Shown here in pieces: positions 1 to 7,354 of a stretch of 64,000 nucleotides of DNA. This DNA is from Mesorhizobium muleiense (GTDB lineage Bacteria; Pseudomonadota; Alphaproteobacteria; Rhizobiales; Rhizobiaceae). The notes beneath the pieces were generated by a model. That model worked only from the letters and a program-made list of their open reading frames with translations, did no database searches and was not told the DNA's origin. The stretch lies in assembly GCF_900099905.1 (NCBI RefSeq), contig NZ_FNEE01000005.1, forward strand, positions 124,001 through 188,000, given 5' to 3'. Made by a program: the position numbers and the translations under genes. Each line of letters opens with the position of its first letter. Positions within the stretch are counted from its first letter, which is position 1.

Positions 1-1286
1 ACGACGTCACCAATCTCACCGAGGTTGACATCGTTGGCGCCATAGACGGTGGTTCCAACCAAATCCTCGGAGCGGATTTTGTCGACCGGCATTTCAGTCA
101 GCGCCGACTTGTCGATCGCCGCGGTCTGTGTCTGGTCGGGTGTTGCGTCAGGCGTTGTTGCAGCCGGTGCCTCGGCCGTCTTGTCCGCCGGTGCCGGAGC
201 AGTGGTGTCAGGCGTTGCTGCAGCCGGAGCCTCGGCCGTCTTGTCCGCCGGTGCCGGAGCAGTCGTGTCAGGCATTGCCGCCGGGGCCTCGGCCGTCTTG
301 TCTGCCGGTGCCGGAGCAGCGGGTTCAGGCGTTGCCGCCGGAGCTTCCGCGGTCTTTTCCGCCGGGGCTGGAGTGACAGCAGGGGTGGTGGTTACTGGCG
401 CCGGCGTCGCCGCGTCAGTCGATGCGGTTGTCGCCGGGGCGGGATCATAGGGCTCGCGGTCGAACTCCGGCAGCGCCTCCAGGTCTTCCTTCGTGGTCTC
501 GGCCACCAGCCAGCGATCGCCATCCCTCTCCGCCCACTTGGCCTTGTCGAACTGATAGGCGACATTCTTTTCGCCAACCTCGAGGAAGCCGCCGACGCCA
601 ATGATCAGCGACTCGGCCTTGCCATCCTTGGCCAGAACGATGTCGTTCACGTCGCCGATGTTTTGAGCGTCGTCGCCAGTGCCGTTATAGACGGTTTCGC
701 CGATGATATTCGTGGCAAGGTTGCCGTCGGCACTCTTCACAGGTTCGGCCGGAGCTGCGGCGCTATCGGCTGGAGCCGCCGGAGCATTTTGCGCCGTTGT
801 ATCCGTCGAGGTCGATGGAGCGGGAGCCGTAGCCGTGGTGTCGGTGGCCGCAGGAGCCGGATCGTATGGCGTGCGGTCGAAGTCCGGCTGAGCCGTCAGC
901 TCATCCTTTGTGGTTTCGGCAATCAGCCAGCGGTCGCCATTCCGTTCGGCCCATTGCAGCTTGTTGTAGTCGAAAGCGACATTCTTGGCGCCAACGCCAA
1001 GAAAGCCGCCGACGCCGATGACGACGGATTTCGCCTGACCGTTTTCATCGAAGACGACGTCACTGACCTCACCGATGTTCTCGGCATCGTCGCCGGTGCC
1101 GTTATAGACGGATTCACCAATGATATTGGTCATCAGGCTGCCCTCGGCCCGCGCAGCGGGAGCCGCCGGAGCGGTCTCCTGGACCGCCGGCTCCTGGGTG
1201 GGCGCCGGTGTTGTGGCTTCCTGCGCATACGCACCGGTCGCAATCAACGCTGCCAGTGCGGTGGTGGATAAAAGGGTGCGGATCAT
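1..1286 (-). CDS. PRC-barrel domain protein with signal peptide, three repeats (partial)
   Basis: This is an exported protein of unknown precise function, cut by the left edge after about 428 residues. The start ATG (1284-1286) follows a strong GAGGAGG. Residues 1-21 look like a Sec signal peptide ending A-Y-A. Two similar PRC-barrel modules lie at about residues 50-140 and 190-282. Each has an N-I-I-G-E-[ST]-V-Y-N-G-T-G-D-D core and ends in F-D-R-x-P-Y-D-P. A Pro/Ala/Thr-rich linker (about 283-390) follows, and a third module begins near the edge (V-G-T-T-V-Y-G-A-N-D). PRC-barrels are a binding fold in this family, and stress-induced envelope versions are common in rhizobia. An exact EcfG-type promoter lies upstream (1355-1379), so general stress control is likely. 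Confidence 0.85.
   Translation of the reverse strand, partial: MIRTLLSTTALAALIATGAYAQEATTPAPTQEPAVQETAPAAPAARAEGSLMTNIIGESVYNGTGDDAENIGEVSDVVFDENGQAKSVVIGVGGFLGVGAKNVAFDYNKLQWAERNGDRWLIAETTKDELTAQPDFDRTPYDPAPAATDTTATAPAPSTSTDTTAQNAPAAPADSAAAPAEPVKSADGNLATNIIGETVYNGTGDDAQNIGDVNDIVLAKDGKAESLIIGVGGFLEVGEKNVAYQFDKAKWAERDGDRWLVAETTKEDLEALPEFDREPYDPAPATTASTDAATPAPVTTTPAVTPAPAEKTAEAPAATPEPAAPAPADKTAEAPAAMPDTTAPAPADKTAEAPAAATPDTTAPAPADKTAEAPAATTPDATPDQTQTAAIDKSALTEMPVDKIRSEDLVGTTVYGANDVNLGEIGDV
151..381 (-). repeat. In-frame 54-60 bp tandem repeat, four copies, in the PRC-barrel gene
   Basis: Four tandem units lie at 151-210, 211-270, 271-327 and 328-381. They encode a repeating Pro/Ala/Thr-rich block with the core P-A-P-A-D-K-T-A-E-A-P-A-A. 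Unit lengths stay multiples of three (60, 60, 57, 54), so the reading frame is preserved. The block forms a flexible linker between the second and third PRC modules and is likely to vary in length between strains. Confidence 0.9.
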
Positions 1287-1354
1287 CGTAATCCTCCTCG
1301 TGCGTTATCTCTGGCCGCGAGCAAGGGAGCTCGGTCGCGGCGTTACACATTCAC

Positions 1355-1379
1355 AACGTCGTGACCGCGCCGTTGTTCC
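1355..1379 (-). promoter_or_regulatory. EcfG (general stress sigma) promoter for the PRC-barrel gene
   Basis: Read on the minus strand: GGAAC (1375-1379), a 16-bp spacer, then CGTT (1355-1358). This is the exact GGAAC-N16-CGTT form known for EcfG-type sigma factors. The -10 element lies about 70 bp upstream of the PRC-barrel start codon. Confidence 0.8.
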
Positions 1380-1475
1380 GACACCAGGGCGAGCGTTGTG
1401 AAAAAACCACCCGAATCGCGCTCAATTATGCGTTTGGCCGGGTGAGATTGGCTCCTGTATTTTCGTTAGAGCTGC

Positions 1476-1500
1476 GGAACTTTTTTTCAACCGCCCCGTT
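1476..1500 (+). promoter_or_regulatory. EcfG promoter for the diacylglycerol-kinase-like gene
   Basis: GGAAC (1476-1480), a 16-bp spacer and CGTT (1497-1500) lie 70 bp upstream of the chosen start at 1571. Element sequence and spacer match the other eight sites in this island. Confidence 0.8.
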
Positions 1501-1570
1501 TCGGCCCATGGCTCGGTCTGTTACGGCCGATGATTATCCAATGGTAGCCAAGAAAAATCGGAGCGGGGGA

Positions 1571-2491
1571 ATGCGATTTGCGGCGGTGCTGAACCAGGAG
1601 GGCGGCACCCTGCGAACGGTTGATCTCTCCGCCTTCACCGACCGAATGCGCCAGACATTGGAGGCAGCAGGCCACCGCATCGATATCGAAATCGTTGCCG
1701 GCAGGGACATTGTCGCAACGCTGGACCGCATCGCTTCCAGGCATAGTGTCGACATTGTGCTGGCCGGTGGCGGCGACGGCACCATTTCGGCCGCGGCGGC
1801 TCGGTTGATGGGCAGCAAGAAAGCGCTTGCCATTTTACCGGCTGGCACGATGAACCTGTTCGCGCGCGGGCTCGGCATTCCACAAACCCTTGACGCGGCC
1901 GTGAAATCCTTTGCCGACGGTGAGGTTATTGCAGTCGATATGGCAACCGCCAACGGCAAGCCATTCGTGCATCAATTCTCGATCGGCATGCATGCCAGGA
2001 TGGTCCAGCTTCGCCAAGCCATGGAGTATGGCTCGCGGTTGGGAAAGATGCGGGCCTCGGCAAAGGCTGCCTGGGCGGCGATCAACAACCCTTCGGCGAT
2101 GAAGGTGACGCTGACCATCGGCGAGGCCGAGATCGTGACGCGCACCACCGGCATCGGCATCACCAACAATCTGTTCGGTGAGGGTCATCTGCCCTATGCC
2201 GACAATCCCGCCGGCGGCGTGCTCGGCATCTATGTCACGGTGGCGCGGCGGCGTGGCGAACTGGTCAGGGTCCTCTTCGACATGGCGCGCGGCAAATGGC
2301 GCGACAGCGAGCATGTGGAGATCCACCAGGCTGACCGGGCCGTTTTGAAACTCCACTCGGCTGCGAAGAAATTTCGCGCCGTCATGGATGGCGAACTGGT
2401 CAGGCTTGACCGCGAAACGACGATCGAAATTCATCCTGGTGCGCTGAACGTTCTCGTCCCGGCGCGCGCCGTCCAAGCGAGGGCAGCGTGA
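1571..2491 (+). CDS. Diacylglycerol kinase family lipid kinase
   Basis: Member of the DAGK/YegS/sphingosine kinase fold, which phosphorylates lipid hydroxyls with ATP. The sequence has the nucleotide-binding G-G-G-D-G-T motif near residue 65 and the conserved L-P-A-G-T-M-N-L-F-A-R block about 25 residues later. At 306 aa it is normal for the family. I chose the ATG at 1571 because GGAG (1560-1563) sits seven bases upstream and the next residues start the domain (R-F-A-A-V-L-N). An in-frame ATG at 1541 is possible. The frame stays open further upstream, but that would run through the EcfG promoter at 1476-1500. The lipid substrate cannot be read from sequence. Stress induction through EcfG is likely. 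Confidence 0.85.
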   Translation: MRFAAVLNQEGGTLRTVDLSAFTDRMRQTLEAAGHRIDIEIVAGRDIVATLDRIASRHSVDIVLAGGGDGTISAAAARLMGSKKALAILPAGTMNLFARGLGIPQTLDAAVKSFADGEVIAVDMATANGKPFVHQFSIGMHARMVQLRQAMEYGSRLGKMRASAKAAWAAINNPSAMKVTLTIGEAEIVTRTTGIGITNNLFGEGHLPYADNPAGGVLGIYVTVARRRGELVRVLFDMARGKWRDSEHVEIHQADRAVLKLHSAAKKFRAVMDGELVRLDRETTIEIHPGALNVLVPARAVQARAA

Positions 2492-2520
2492 TGCATCCCG
2501 GCACAGTCGATCGGAAGGCT

Positions 2521-2721
2521 TCAGCCTCTGGGAATCTCGCCCTGCTCGTTCCTGGGAAGCTCGCCCTGTTCGGTTGTCGGCGTCCGGTCTATCATGTTGC
2601 CGTAGATCTCGGCGATGCCCCAGGCGATAAACGCCAAAAGCAGCGCAGCGATCAAGATACGGAAGGTGTGCCACCCCCAGCGTCCCTGCCGGGCTTTGTC
2701 TTCAGGAACGATCTTGGGCAT
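2521..2721 (-). CDS. Small single-pass membrane protein, EcfG regulated
   Basis: A 66-aa protein with one hydrophobic segment (about residues 21-40) and a polar, acidic C-terminal tail containing a twice-repeated E-Q-G-E-[LI]-P-R. I do not recognise a named family. A good ribosome site (GGAGG, 5 bases from the ATG) and an exact EcfG promoter at 2815-2839 support it as a real gene. The gene converges on the DAGK gene end. Role unknown, presumably envelope stress. Confidence 0.7.
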   Translation of the reverse strand: MPKIVPEDKARQGRWGWHTFRILIAALLLAFIAWGIAEIYGNMIDRTPTTEQGELPRNEQGEIPRG

Positions 2722-2732
2722 GATCGGCCTCC

Positions 2733-2786
2733 ATTTCGGTTGGCGCTGGCATTTCGTTTGGCGCTGGCATGTCGGTTGGCGGCTGG
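2733..2786. repeat. Three 18-bp tandem repeats in the leader of the 66-aa gene
   Basis: Units at 2733-2750, 2751-2768 and 2769-2786 (degenerate), each built on ATTTCGKTTGGCGCTGGC. They lie between the EcfG promoter (2815-2839) and the ribosome site of the small membrane protein, so they are transcribed as 5' leader. Confidence 0.8.
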
Positions 2787-2814
2787 CGGCGCGGCTGGCA
2801 AAATGTGGTTGGGT

Positions 2815-2839
2815 AACGGTTCCTCAGGGCGAAGGTTCC
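2815..2839 (-). promoter_or_regulatory. EcfG promoter for the 66-aa membrane protein
   Basis: On the minus strand GGAAC (2835-2839), 16-bp spacer, CGTT (2815-2818). The distance from the CGTT to the start codon at 2721 is about 93 bp. Confidence 0.75.
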
Positions 2840-2903
2840 GGTTTCAGGGCCCGGCAACTGGGCCCAGCGCGGATGGCTGCAAGCCGATGCATCTGGGGGA
2901 CTT

Positions 2904-4436
2904 GTGGATAGCAGGGTAGTGACAAAGCCGAATCTGCCGGTCGATGTCCTTAGCGTGGTAACGGCGCAGGATCGGCTTGCCGTGCTCCATGATCTCGATG
3001 CAATCGACACGGCGGCCGATCCTGACTTCGACACTATCAGTGGGCTCGCCGCCGCGGTGATGCAAACACCTGTCGCGCTGGTGACGGTCGTCGATGTCGA
3101 GCGGCAGTGGTTCAAGTCCTGTGTCGGCCTGGACGAGACCGAGGCCGCGACCGATACATCCTTCTGCGCCCACACCATTGCTGCCGGCGACCAGCCGATG
3201 GTGGTGACGGATGCGACCATGGATTCACGCTTCAACGCCAGCCCGCTGGTCACTGGCGAGCATCATTTCCGTTTCTATGCGGGTGCGGCGATTGTGGTGG
3301 CCGGCGCCCGGATCGGCACGCTCTGCGTGCTCGACCGGAGGCCGCGCGGGTCGCCGTCTGCCGCGCAGCTCGAACAATTGACGGCGCTCGCCAGCCTCGC
3401 TGCCAGCCTGTTCGCATTGAAGGACGCCACCCGCAACGCCGCCAGCGCCGCTGCGGCACTGGCGCGCGAGGAAAAGCGGCGCGGCATTGCGCTCGATGCC
3501 GCATCGCTCGCGAGCTGGGCATGGGATATCCATAGCGATATGATCGAATGCGATGCCCGATTGTCCGAGCTGTTCGACCTGCCGCGCTCGACCCGGCTGA
3601 GAGCACGCGATATCCTCGCCGCCATCGACCCGCGTGACGCCTACCAGACCGAGACGCGCTTTCGCGACGTGCTGAGCGGCGGCGACGATTATTTTGGCGA
3701 ATACCGCGTGAAGGGCCTCAGCCCCCCGCGCTGGCTCGCTACGCGCGGCCGGGTCATCGAGCGTGACGGCGACGGCAAGCCGACGCTGATCTTCGGCGTC
3801 AACTACGACATCACCGAACGCAAGCTCGGCGATGAGCGGCAGCGGCTGTTGCTGCGCGAGCTGAACCATCGCGTCAAGAACACGCTGGCCACCGTCCAGG
3901 CGCTGGCGACGCAGACAGTTCGCCATGCCCGCCAGCCGAGGGATTTCCTCGACGCCTTCAGCGCCAGGCTTCAGGCGCTGGGCGCCGCCCACAGCCTGCT
4001 GTCCGACCGCGAGTGGCGCGGCATTGGCATCCGCGAACTCGTGCAGATCGAGGTCAAGCCGTTCGACACCGCCGATCAGCCGCGCATGACGATCTCAGGC
4101 GCCGATCTGCTGCTTTCGCCTGACCAGGCAGTCGGGCTTGGCCTGATCCTGCATGAACTGGCCAGCAACGCGCTGCAACACGGAGCGCTGTCGGCGGCGT
4201 CGGGCAAGGTCGATCTCGACTGGAAGGCACAGGTTCGGAAAGGCGCCCGGCGCCTGGTGCTGACCTGGCGCGAAAGCGGCGGGCCTGAAGTTGCCTCGCC
4301 CGAACGCCACGGCTTTGGCTCGATCCTGATCCGCCGCAGCCTGGCCAAGGTCATCTCCAGTGAAGTGACCCACGAATTCCGGCCGGAAGGCGTGTTCGCC
4401 GAAATATCGATGCCGCTGGAGGATCTGCCGAAGTGA
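2904..4436 (+). CDS. GAF-PAS HWE-family sensor histidine kinase
   Basis: Soluble 510-aa sensor kinase. A GAF domain spans about residues 30-175 (F-C-A-H-T-I and G-T-L-C-V-L-D signatures). A PAS domain (about 190-305) ends in Y-D-I-T-E-R-K, followed by an HWE/HisKA_2 core. The phosphoacceptor is His322 in L-N-H-R-V-K-N. The N box has the family's histidine (L-H-E-L-A-S-N-A) and the G1 region has the W-x-E (T-W-R-E) that names the family. The start is GTG at 2904 behind GGGGGA. HWE kinases are the usual inputs of the PhyR general stress pathway in Alphaproteobacteria, and the location in the GSR island fits. The signal sensed is unknown. No EcfG promoter is seen for this gene. Confidence 0.88.
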   Translation: MDSRVVTKPNLPVDVLSVVTAQDRLAVLHDLDAIDTAADPDFDTISGLAAAVMQTPVALVTVVDVERQWFKSCVGLDETEAATDTSFCAHTIAAGDQPMVVTDATMDSRFNASPLVTGEHHFRFYAGAAIVVAGARIGTLCVLDRRPRGSPSAAQLEQLTALASLAASLFALKDATRNAASAAAALAREEKRRGIALDAASLASWAWDIHSDMIECDARLSELFDLPRSTRLRARDILAAIDPRDAYQTETRFRDVLSGGDDYFGEYRVKGLSPPRWLATRGRVIERDGDGKPTLIFGVNYDITERKLGDERQRLLLRELNHRVKNTLATVQALATQTVRHARQPRDFLDAFSARLQALGAAHSLLSDREWRGIGIRELVQIEVKPFDTADQPRMTISGADLLLSPDQAVGLGLILHELASNALQHGALSAASGKVDLDWKAQVRKGARRLVLTWRESGGPEVASPERHGFGSILIRRSLAKVISSEVTHEFRPEGVFAEISMPLEDLPK

Positions 4437-4533
4437 CCGCTCGACCATGGATCCCGAACCGAAGGTCCGCGTCAGGGGAAAGTGGAACCCGGTTTTTCGG
4501 ATCATTGCCGACAAGAAGAAGAAACGCTTCGGG

Positions 4534-4998
4534 CTATTTCGCCTCGCCGGCATCCGGATCGTCGGCATCAGGCTTTGTGTTCTCGCGGTAGATGGCGTAG
4601 GCGGCGAGTGCAATCGCCGGGGCGAGTATCGTGCCCAAGCCGCCTTTCCCCTTGAGTAGCGCCGGCAGCACGGCGAGCGCTGCCGTGATGCCGACCGCCT
4701 TCATATCGGCATTGCGCCTCCGCGCCCGGCGTCGGGCGCGCGCGCCAGCCGACAGCTGATGGATGAGCAGGAGGAGCCCTGCGATCAGCAGGAAGCCGAC
4801 CCCGAAACCAAGGCAGGCTGCCATCGGCCCATAGCGACCCGCCACCCAGACATAGGCCGCTCCGACGAGGAAACCGAGGCCGCACAGTGCGGCAAGTGCT
4901 GCGAGCGCATAGACGATCGCAGCCGTGCGCGCGCGGCGCACGGCTGCAACGACTTCACCCGAGGCAAGAGCCGAGATCAACGATGCCAGCATTCCCAT
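4534..4998 (-). CDS. Phage-holin-like / Holin-X family membrane protein
   Basis: A 154-aa protein with two adjacent hydrophobic segments (about residues 25-75) and an Arg-rich patch (R-A-R-R-R-A-R-R-R). A shorter hydrophobic stretch lies near the C-terminus, which ends acidic. This resembles the putative holin superfamily proteins that sit next to DUF883 genes. There is no lysis gene nearby, so a phage role is unlikely and an envelope or stress role fits better. It starts 11 bp after the DUF883 gene and probably shares its EcfG promoter. Confidence 0.7.
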   Translation of the reverse strand: MGMLASLISALASGEVVAAVRRARTAAIVYALAALAALCGLGFLVGAAYVWVAGRYGPMAACLGFGVGFLLIAGLLLLIHQLSAGARARRRARRRNADMKAVGITAALAVLPALLKGKGGLGTILAPAIALAAYAIYRENTKPDADDPDAGEAK

Positions 4999-5009
4999 CT
5001 GGGCTGAGA

Positions 5010-5336
5010 CTAGCGGCGTGCGAGAAGCGCAAACAGAAAGCCGACGCCTGCCGCGATTGCCAGCGACGTCACCGGCTTTTCGCGCACGCTCGCCACCACT
5101 TGAGCTTCGATATCCTTGGCGTTGCTGCGCATATTTTCAAAGGCTGCTTCGCCTTGGGCGCGCAATTGCTCGACCCCTTCCGCAGCAACGCGACGAGCAG
5201 CCCCGTAACCGTGTTGGCCGGTCTCGGCCAGCTGTTCGGTGAGTTTCTGAATGTCGACTTTCAGCTGCCTGATGTCTTCTTCAAGGTCCGAATTTGGCCG
5301 GCTTTCGTTCGGGGACTTTCCTGCGGCAGTCGCCAT
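5010..5336 (-). CDS. DUF883 (ElaB/YqjD-like) membrane-anchored protein
   Basis: A 108-aa protein with a long amphipathic, probably coiled-coil N-terminus (D-I-R-Q-L-K-V-D-I-Q-K-L) and one C-terminal membrane segment (S-L-A-I-A-A-G-V-G-F-L-F-A-L-L) ending in Ala-Arg-Arg. This is the layout of the ElaB/YqjD family, whose E. coli members are stress-induced inner-membrane proteins that bind ribosomes. The start at 5336 was chosen because AGGAG lies 8 bases upstream. The longer reading frame would run through the EcfG promoter at 5367-5391. Confidence 0.8.
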   Translation of the reverse strand: MATAAGKSPNESRPNSDLEEDIRQLKVDIQKLTEQLAETGQHGYGAARRVAAEGVEQLRAQGEAAFENMRSNAKDIEAQVVASVREKPVTSLAIAAGVGFLFALLARR

Positions 5337-5366
5337 TGCTTGACTCCTTGCGTTTGCTCGGGTCGA

Positions 5367-5391
5367 AACGTTCGACCCACCCCAAGGTTCC
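5367..5391 (-). promoter_or_regulatory. EcfG promoter for the DUF883/holin-like operon
   Basis: Minus strand GGAAC (5387-5391), 16-bp spacer, CGTT (5367-5370), about 31 bp upstream of the DUF883 ATG. Same form as the other island promoters. Confidence 0.8.
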
Positions 5392-5488
5392 GAAATCGGA
5401 ACAACTGCCATGAAAGGGTGTTTACGCAGCCGAGTCCAGCCCGGCACGTCTCCGCTAGCCGCTCAGATCAGCGGTCGGCGACCTTCGC

Positions 5489-5767
5489 TCAACCCTTGTC
5501 GACCACCTCGCAGCCGCCGTCGCGCCAGAAGATAGGCTTGCGGTCGATCAGCTTTCGGATCGTCTTGTTGGTGTGGACCAGCGACAGGCCGAGCGTATCG
5601 GCGAGATGCAACGGCCGCAGTGGGCAGTTCTCACCCGAATACCGGCGGGCGGACAAGGAACGGCCGTTCTGGCCAGACATTTCAATCCCTCTTCGAAGCA
5701 GGCCCGCTTCCGGAAGGCGATAGCGAACGCCCTGCAGGCGTCGAGGTTCCGCCATCTGCGGCGGCAT
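5489..5767 (-). pseudogene. Crp/Fnr-family regulator remnant (C-terminal helix-turn-helix only)
   Basis: The last 45 residues of this frame read like the DNA-binding domain of a Crp/Fnr regulator: L-A-D-T-L-G-L-S-L-V-H-T-N-K-T-I-R-K-L. The preceding 45 residues look like scrambled sequence, and the roughly 150-residue cyclic-nucleotide-binding domain is missing. There is no clear ribosome site. I read it as a decayed fragment rather than a working gene. Confidence 0.55.
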
Positions 5768-5776
5768 GTCTTTTTT

Positions 5777-5844
5777 AAATGACAGGATGCGAAATATTTA
5801 AATGACAGGATGCGAAATAACTTTAAATGACAGGAAGCCAAATA
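5777..5844. repeat. Three direct repeats of a ~20-bp unit
   Basis: Units starting at 5777, 5800 and 5825 share AAATGACAGGATGCGAAATA; the third has two mismatches. Spacings are 23 and 25 bp. The array sits between the Crp remnant and the receiver gene, and is more AT-rich than its surroundings. Confidence 0.85.
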
Positions 5845-5907
5845 GGGATCATGACTCCTCTATCCCTTGCGCTCCCTATTCCCTGCGCCCCACGGAGACA
5901 TTGCCAC

Positions 5908-6288
5908 GTGCCACCCTTGCTGGACGGATTGCGGATTCTTGTTCTGGAGGATGAATTCCTGATCGCCATGGATGTCGAGCAGCTTTGCCGCGACTATGGC
6001 GCCGGCGATGTGATCGTCGCCCGCGATCTGGCTGAGATCGATCGGCAGAGCGTTGCCTCGCAATTCGACGCTGCCATCGTCGATCTCATGCTGGGCGGCG
6101 CTTCGACACTCGATTTCGCTTCGCGGCTGCGCGAATCGGGCGTGCCTTTCGTCTTCGCCTCGGGCTATTCCGACATGGACGAAATCAGGGTGTCCTTTCC
6201 GGATGTCAGATTGGTCACCAAGCCCTATTCGGGAGACGATCTCGTGCAGGCAGTGGCGGCGGCGTGCGGGCGCGGCCCTGTTGTTTGA
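5908..6288 (+). CDS. Single-domain response regulator, FATGUY-like
   Basis: A 126-aa stand-alone receiver domain with no output domain. It shows the acidic pair (L-E-D-E), the phosphoacceptor aspartate (I-V-D-L-M-L) and the conserved lysine (T-K-P-Y). The F-A-S-G-Y segment closely resembles the F-A-T-G-[UY] motif of single-domain receivers that exchange phosphate with HWE kinases in general stress signalling, such as SdrG and MrrA. The start is uncertain. I prefer GTG at 5908 (GGAGA nine bases upstream), because upstream ATGs at 5827 and 5851 lack ribosome sites and the first lies inside a repeat. The gene converges on ecfG. Confidence 0.75.
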   Translation: MPPLLDGLRILVLEDEFLIAMDVEQLCRDYGAGDVIVARDLAEIDRQSVASQFDAAIVDLMLGGASTLDFASRLRESGVPFVFASGYSDMDEIRVSFPDVRLVTKPYSGDDLVQAVAAACGRGPVV

Positions 6289-6360
6289 TGTCCGCAAACC
6301 GGAGCCCGATTACCGGGCCCGACATTAATTACAGGGTCCCACATTACCGGTGGTGCGTAT

Positions 6361-6912
6361 TCAGGCGGCGTTCGACCCCGTCACCTGAGCCGAGATCGCA
6401 TCCGGGCCAAACTCGTCGTCGCCGGAAATCTTCAGGATTTCCTGCAGCCGCGTGCGGGCGCGGCTGACGCGGCTCTTGATCGTTCCGACCGCACAGCCGC
6501 AAATTTCGGCGGCTTCCTCGTAGGAAAAGCCCGACGCGCCGATGAGAATGATGGCTTCGCGCTGGTCCTCTGGCAATTGCTCGAGCGCGCTCCGAAAGTC
6601 CTTGAGGTCGAGCTGGCCGTGCTGGGCCGGATGGACGGCTAGTCTGGCGGTCATGATGCCGTCGCTATCCTGCACCTCGCGGCCGCGCTTGCGCATCTGC
6701 GAATAGAATTCGTTGCGCAGGATGGTGAACAGCCATGCCTTGAGATTGGTGCCCGGCTCGAAGCTCTCATGCTTGTCCCACGCCTTCACCAGCGTCTCCT
6801 GCACCAGATCGTCGGCCTTATCGGCGTTTTGCGTCAACGACACGGCAAAGGCCCGCAGGCTCGGAATCGAGGCGAGCAAATCCGTCTTGAAGCTCTGGGA
6901 CACGGCCGCCAT
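6361..6912 (-). CDS. ecfG: EcfG-family sigma factor of the general stress response
   Basis: A 183-aa ECF sigma factor of the EcfG (ECF15) group. It has region 2 (about residues 14-80, with D-D-L-V-Q-E-T-L-V-K-A-W and the -10 contact region) and region 4 (about 105-160, with helix-turn-helix Y-E-E-A-A-E-I-C-G-C-A-V-G-T-I-K-S-R). It should direct RNA polymerase to GGAAC-N16-CGTT promoters, nine of which are in this window. It lies 3 bp downstream of nepR, which encodes its anti-sigma factor. Both are probably expressed from the EcfG promoter at 7215-7239, giving positive autoregulation. Confidence 0.93.
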   Translation of the reverse strand: MAAVSQSFKTDLLASIPSLRAFAVSLTQNADKADDLVQETLVKAWDKHESFEPGTNLKAWLFTILRNEFYSQMRKRGREVQDSDGIMTARLAVHPAQHGQLDLKDFRSALEQLPEDQREAIILIGASGFSYEEAAEICGCAVGTIKSRVSRARTRLQEILKISGDDEFGPDAISAQVTGSNAA

Positions 6913-6915
6913 GCC

Positions 6916-7119
6916 TCAATCCTTTTTCCGTGCAGGTGCAGGTTGGGCCTGTTCCAACTGTCTGAGCAATTGGGCGAAACGATCCGGCACGCTATCGGAG
7001 ACCAGCTCGTCGTAATATTGTTTGAGTTTGCGGCCGATTTCCGAGTTTGGCCCGAGCGGGTCGCCGGAAGCAGCCCGGCGCCGGTTCGTTGCAGCGCCAG
7101 CCGTGTTGTCTTTGCTCAT
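6916..7119 (-). CDS. nepR: NepR anti-sigma factor
   Basis: A 67-aa protein with the NepR core (I-G-R-K-L-K-Q-Y-Y-D-E-L-V, then V-P-D-R-F-A-Q-L-L-R-Q-L). NepR binds EcfG when unstressed and is captured by phosphorylated PhyR under stress. It is first in the nepR-ecfG operon, and divergent phyR completes the standard three-gene partner switch. Confidence 0.93.
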   Translation of the reverse strand: MSKDNTAGAATNRRRAASGDPLGPNSEIGRKLKQYYDELVSDSVPDRFAQLLRQLEQAQPAPARKKD

Positions 7120-7214
7120 GTCGTCATTTCGCCCTTTGTCCCAGTACCCTGCCGCCCTTCAATACGCGACGCAAAGCAGGCGGCCCCCTCGTCTGGTTGC
7201 CCGTCCCGATCTCA

Positions 7215-7239
7215 AACGCCTTCGGCGTACATTAGTTCC
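7215..7239 (-). promoter_or_regulatory. EcfG promoter for nepR-ecfG
   Basis: Minus strand GGAAC (7235-7239), 16-bp spacer, CGTT (7215-7218). It sits back to back with the phyR promoter at 7248-7272, their GGAAC elements only 8 bp apart. Confidence 0.85.
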
Positions 7240-7247
7240 AAGCCCTC

Positions 7248-7272
7248 GGAACTTTTTGGGAAAGCCGGCGTT
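7248..7272 (+). promoter_or_regulatory. EcfG promoter for phyR
   Basis: GGAAC (7248-7252), 16-bp spacer, CGTT (7269-7272), 82 bp upstream of the phyR ATG. Confidence 0.85.
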
Positions 7273-7354
7273 TATGTTTTCAGGGTTTATTCTCGGGGCT
7301 TGTCATCAGCTTGGCCTGCAATCTATGCAATTACGTCAGAGGGAGACGTCCATC

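Noticed and set aside
2488..2919. 143-aa plus-strand frame over the 66-aa gene region
   Set aside because: No ribosome site or family-like sequence, and the minus-strand gene has both a ribosome site and a promoter.
4534..4998. Phage lysis module suggested by the holin-like protein
   Set aside because: No endolysin, portal or integrase nearby. The gene shares an EcfG promoter with a DUF883 gene, which fits stress physiology.
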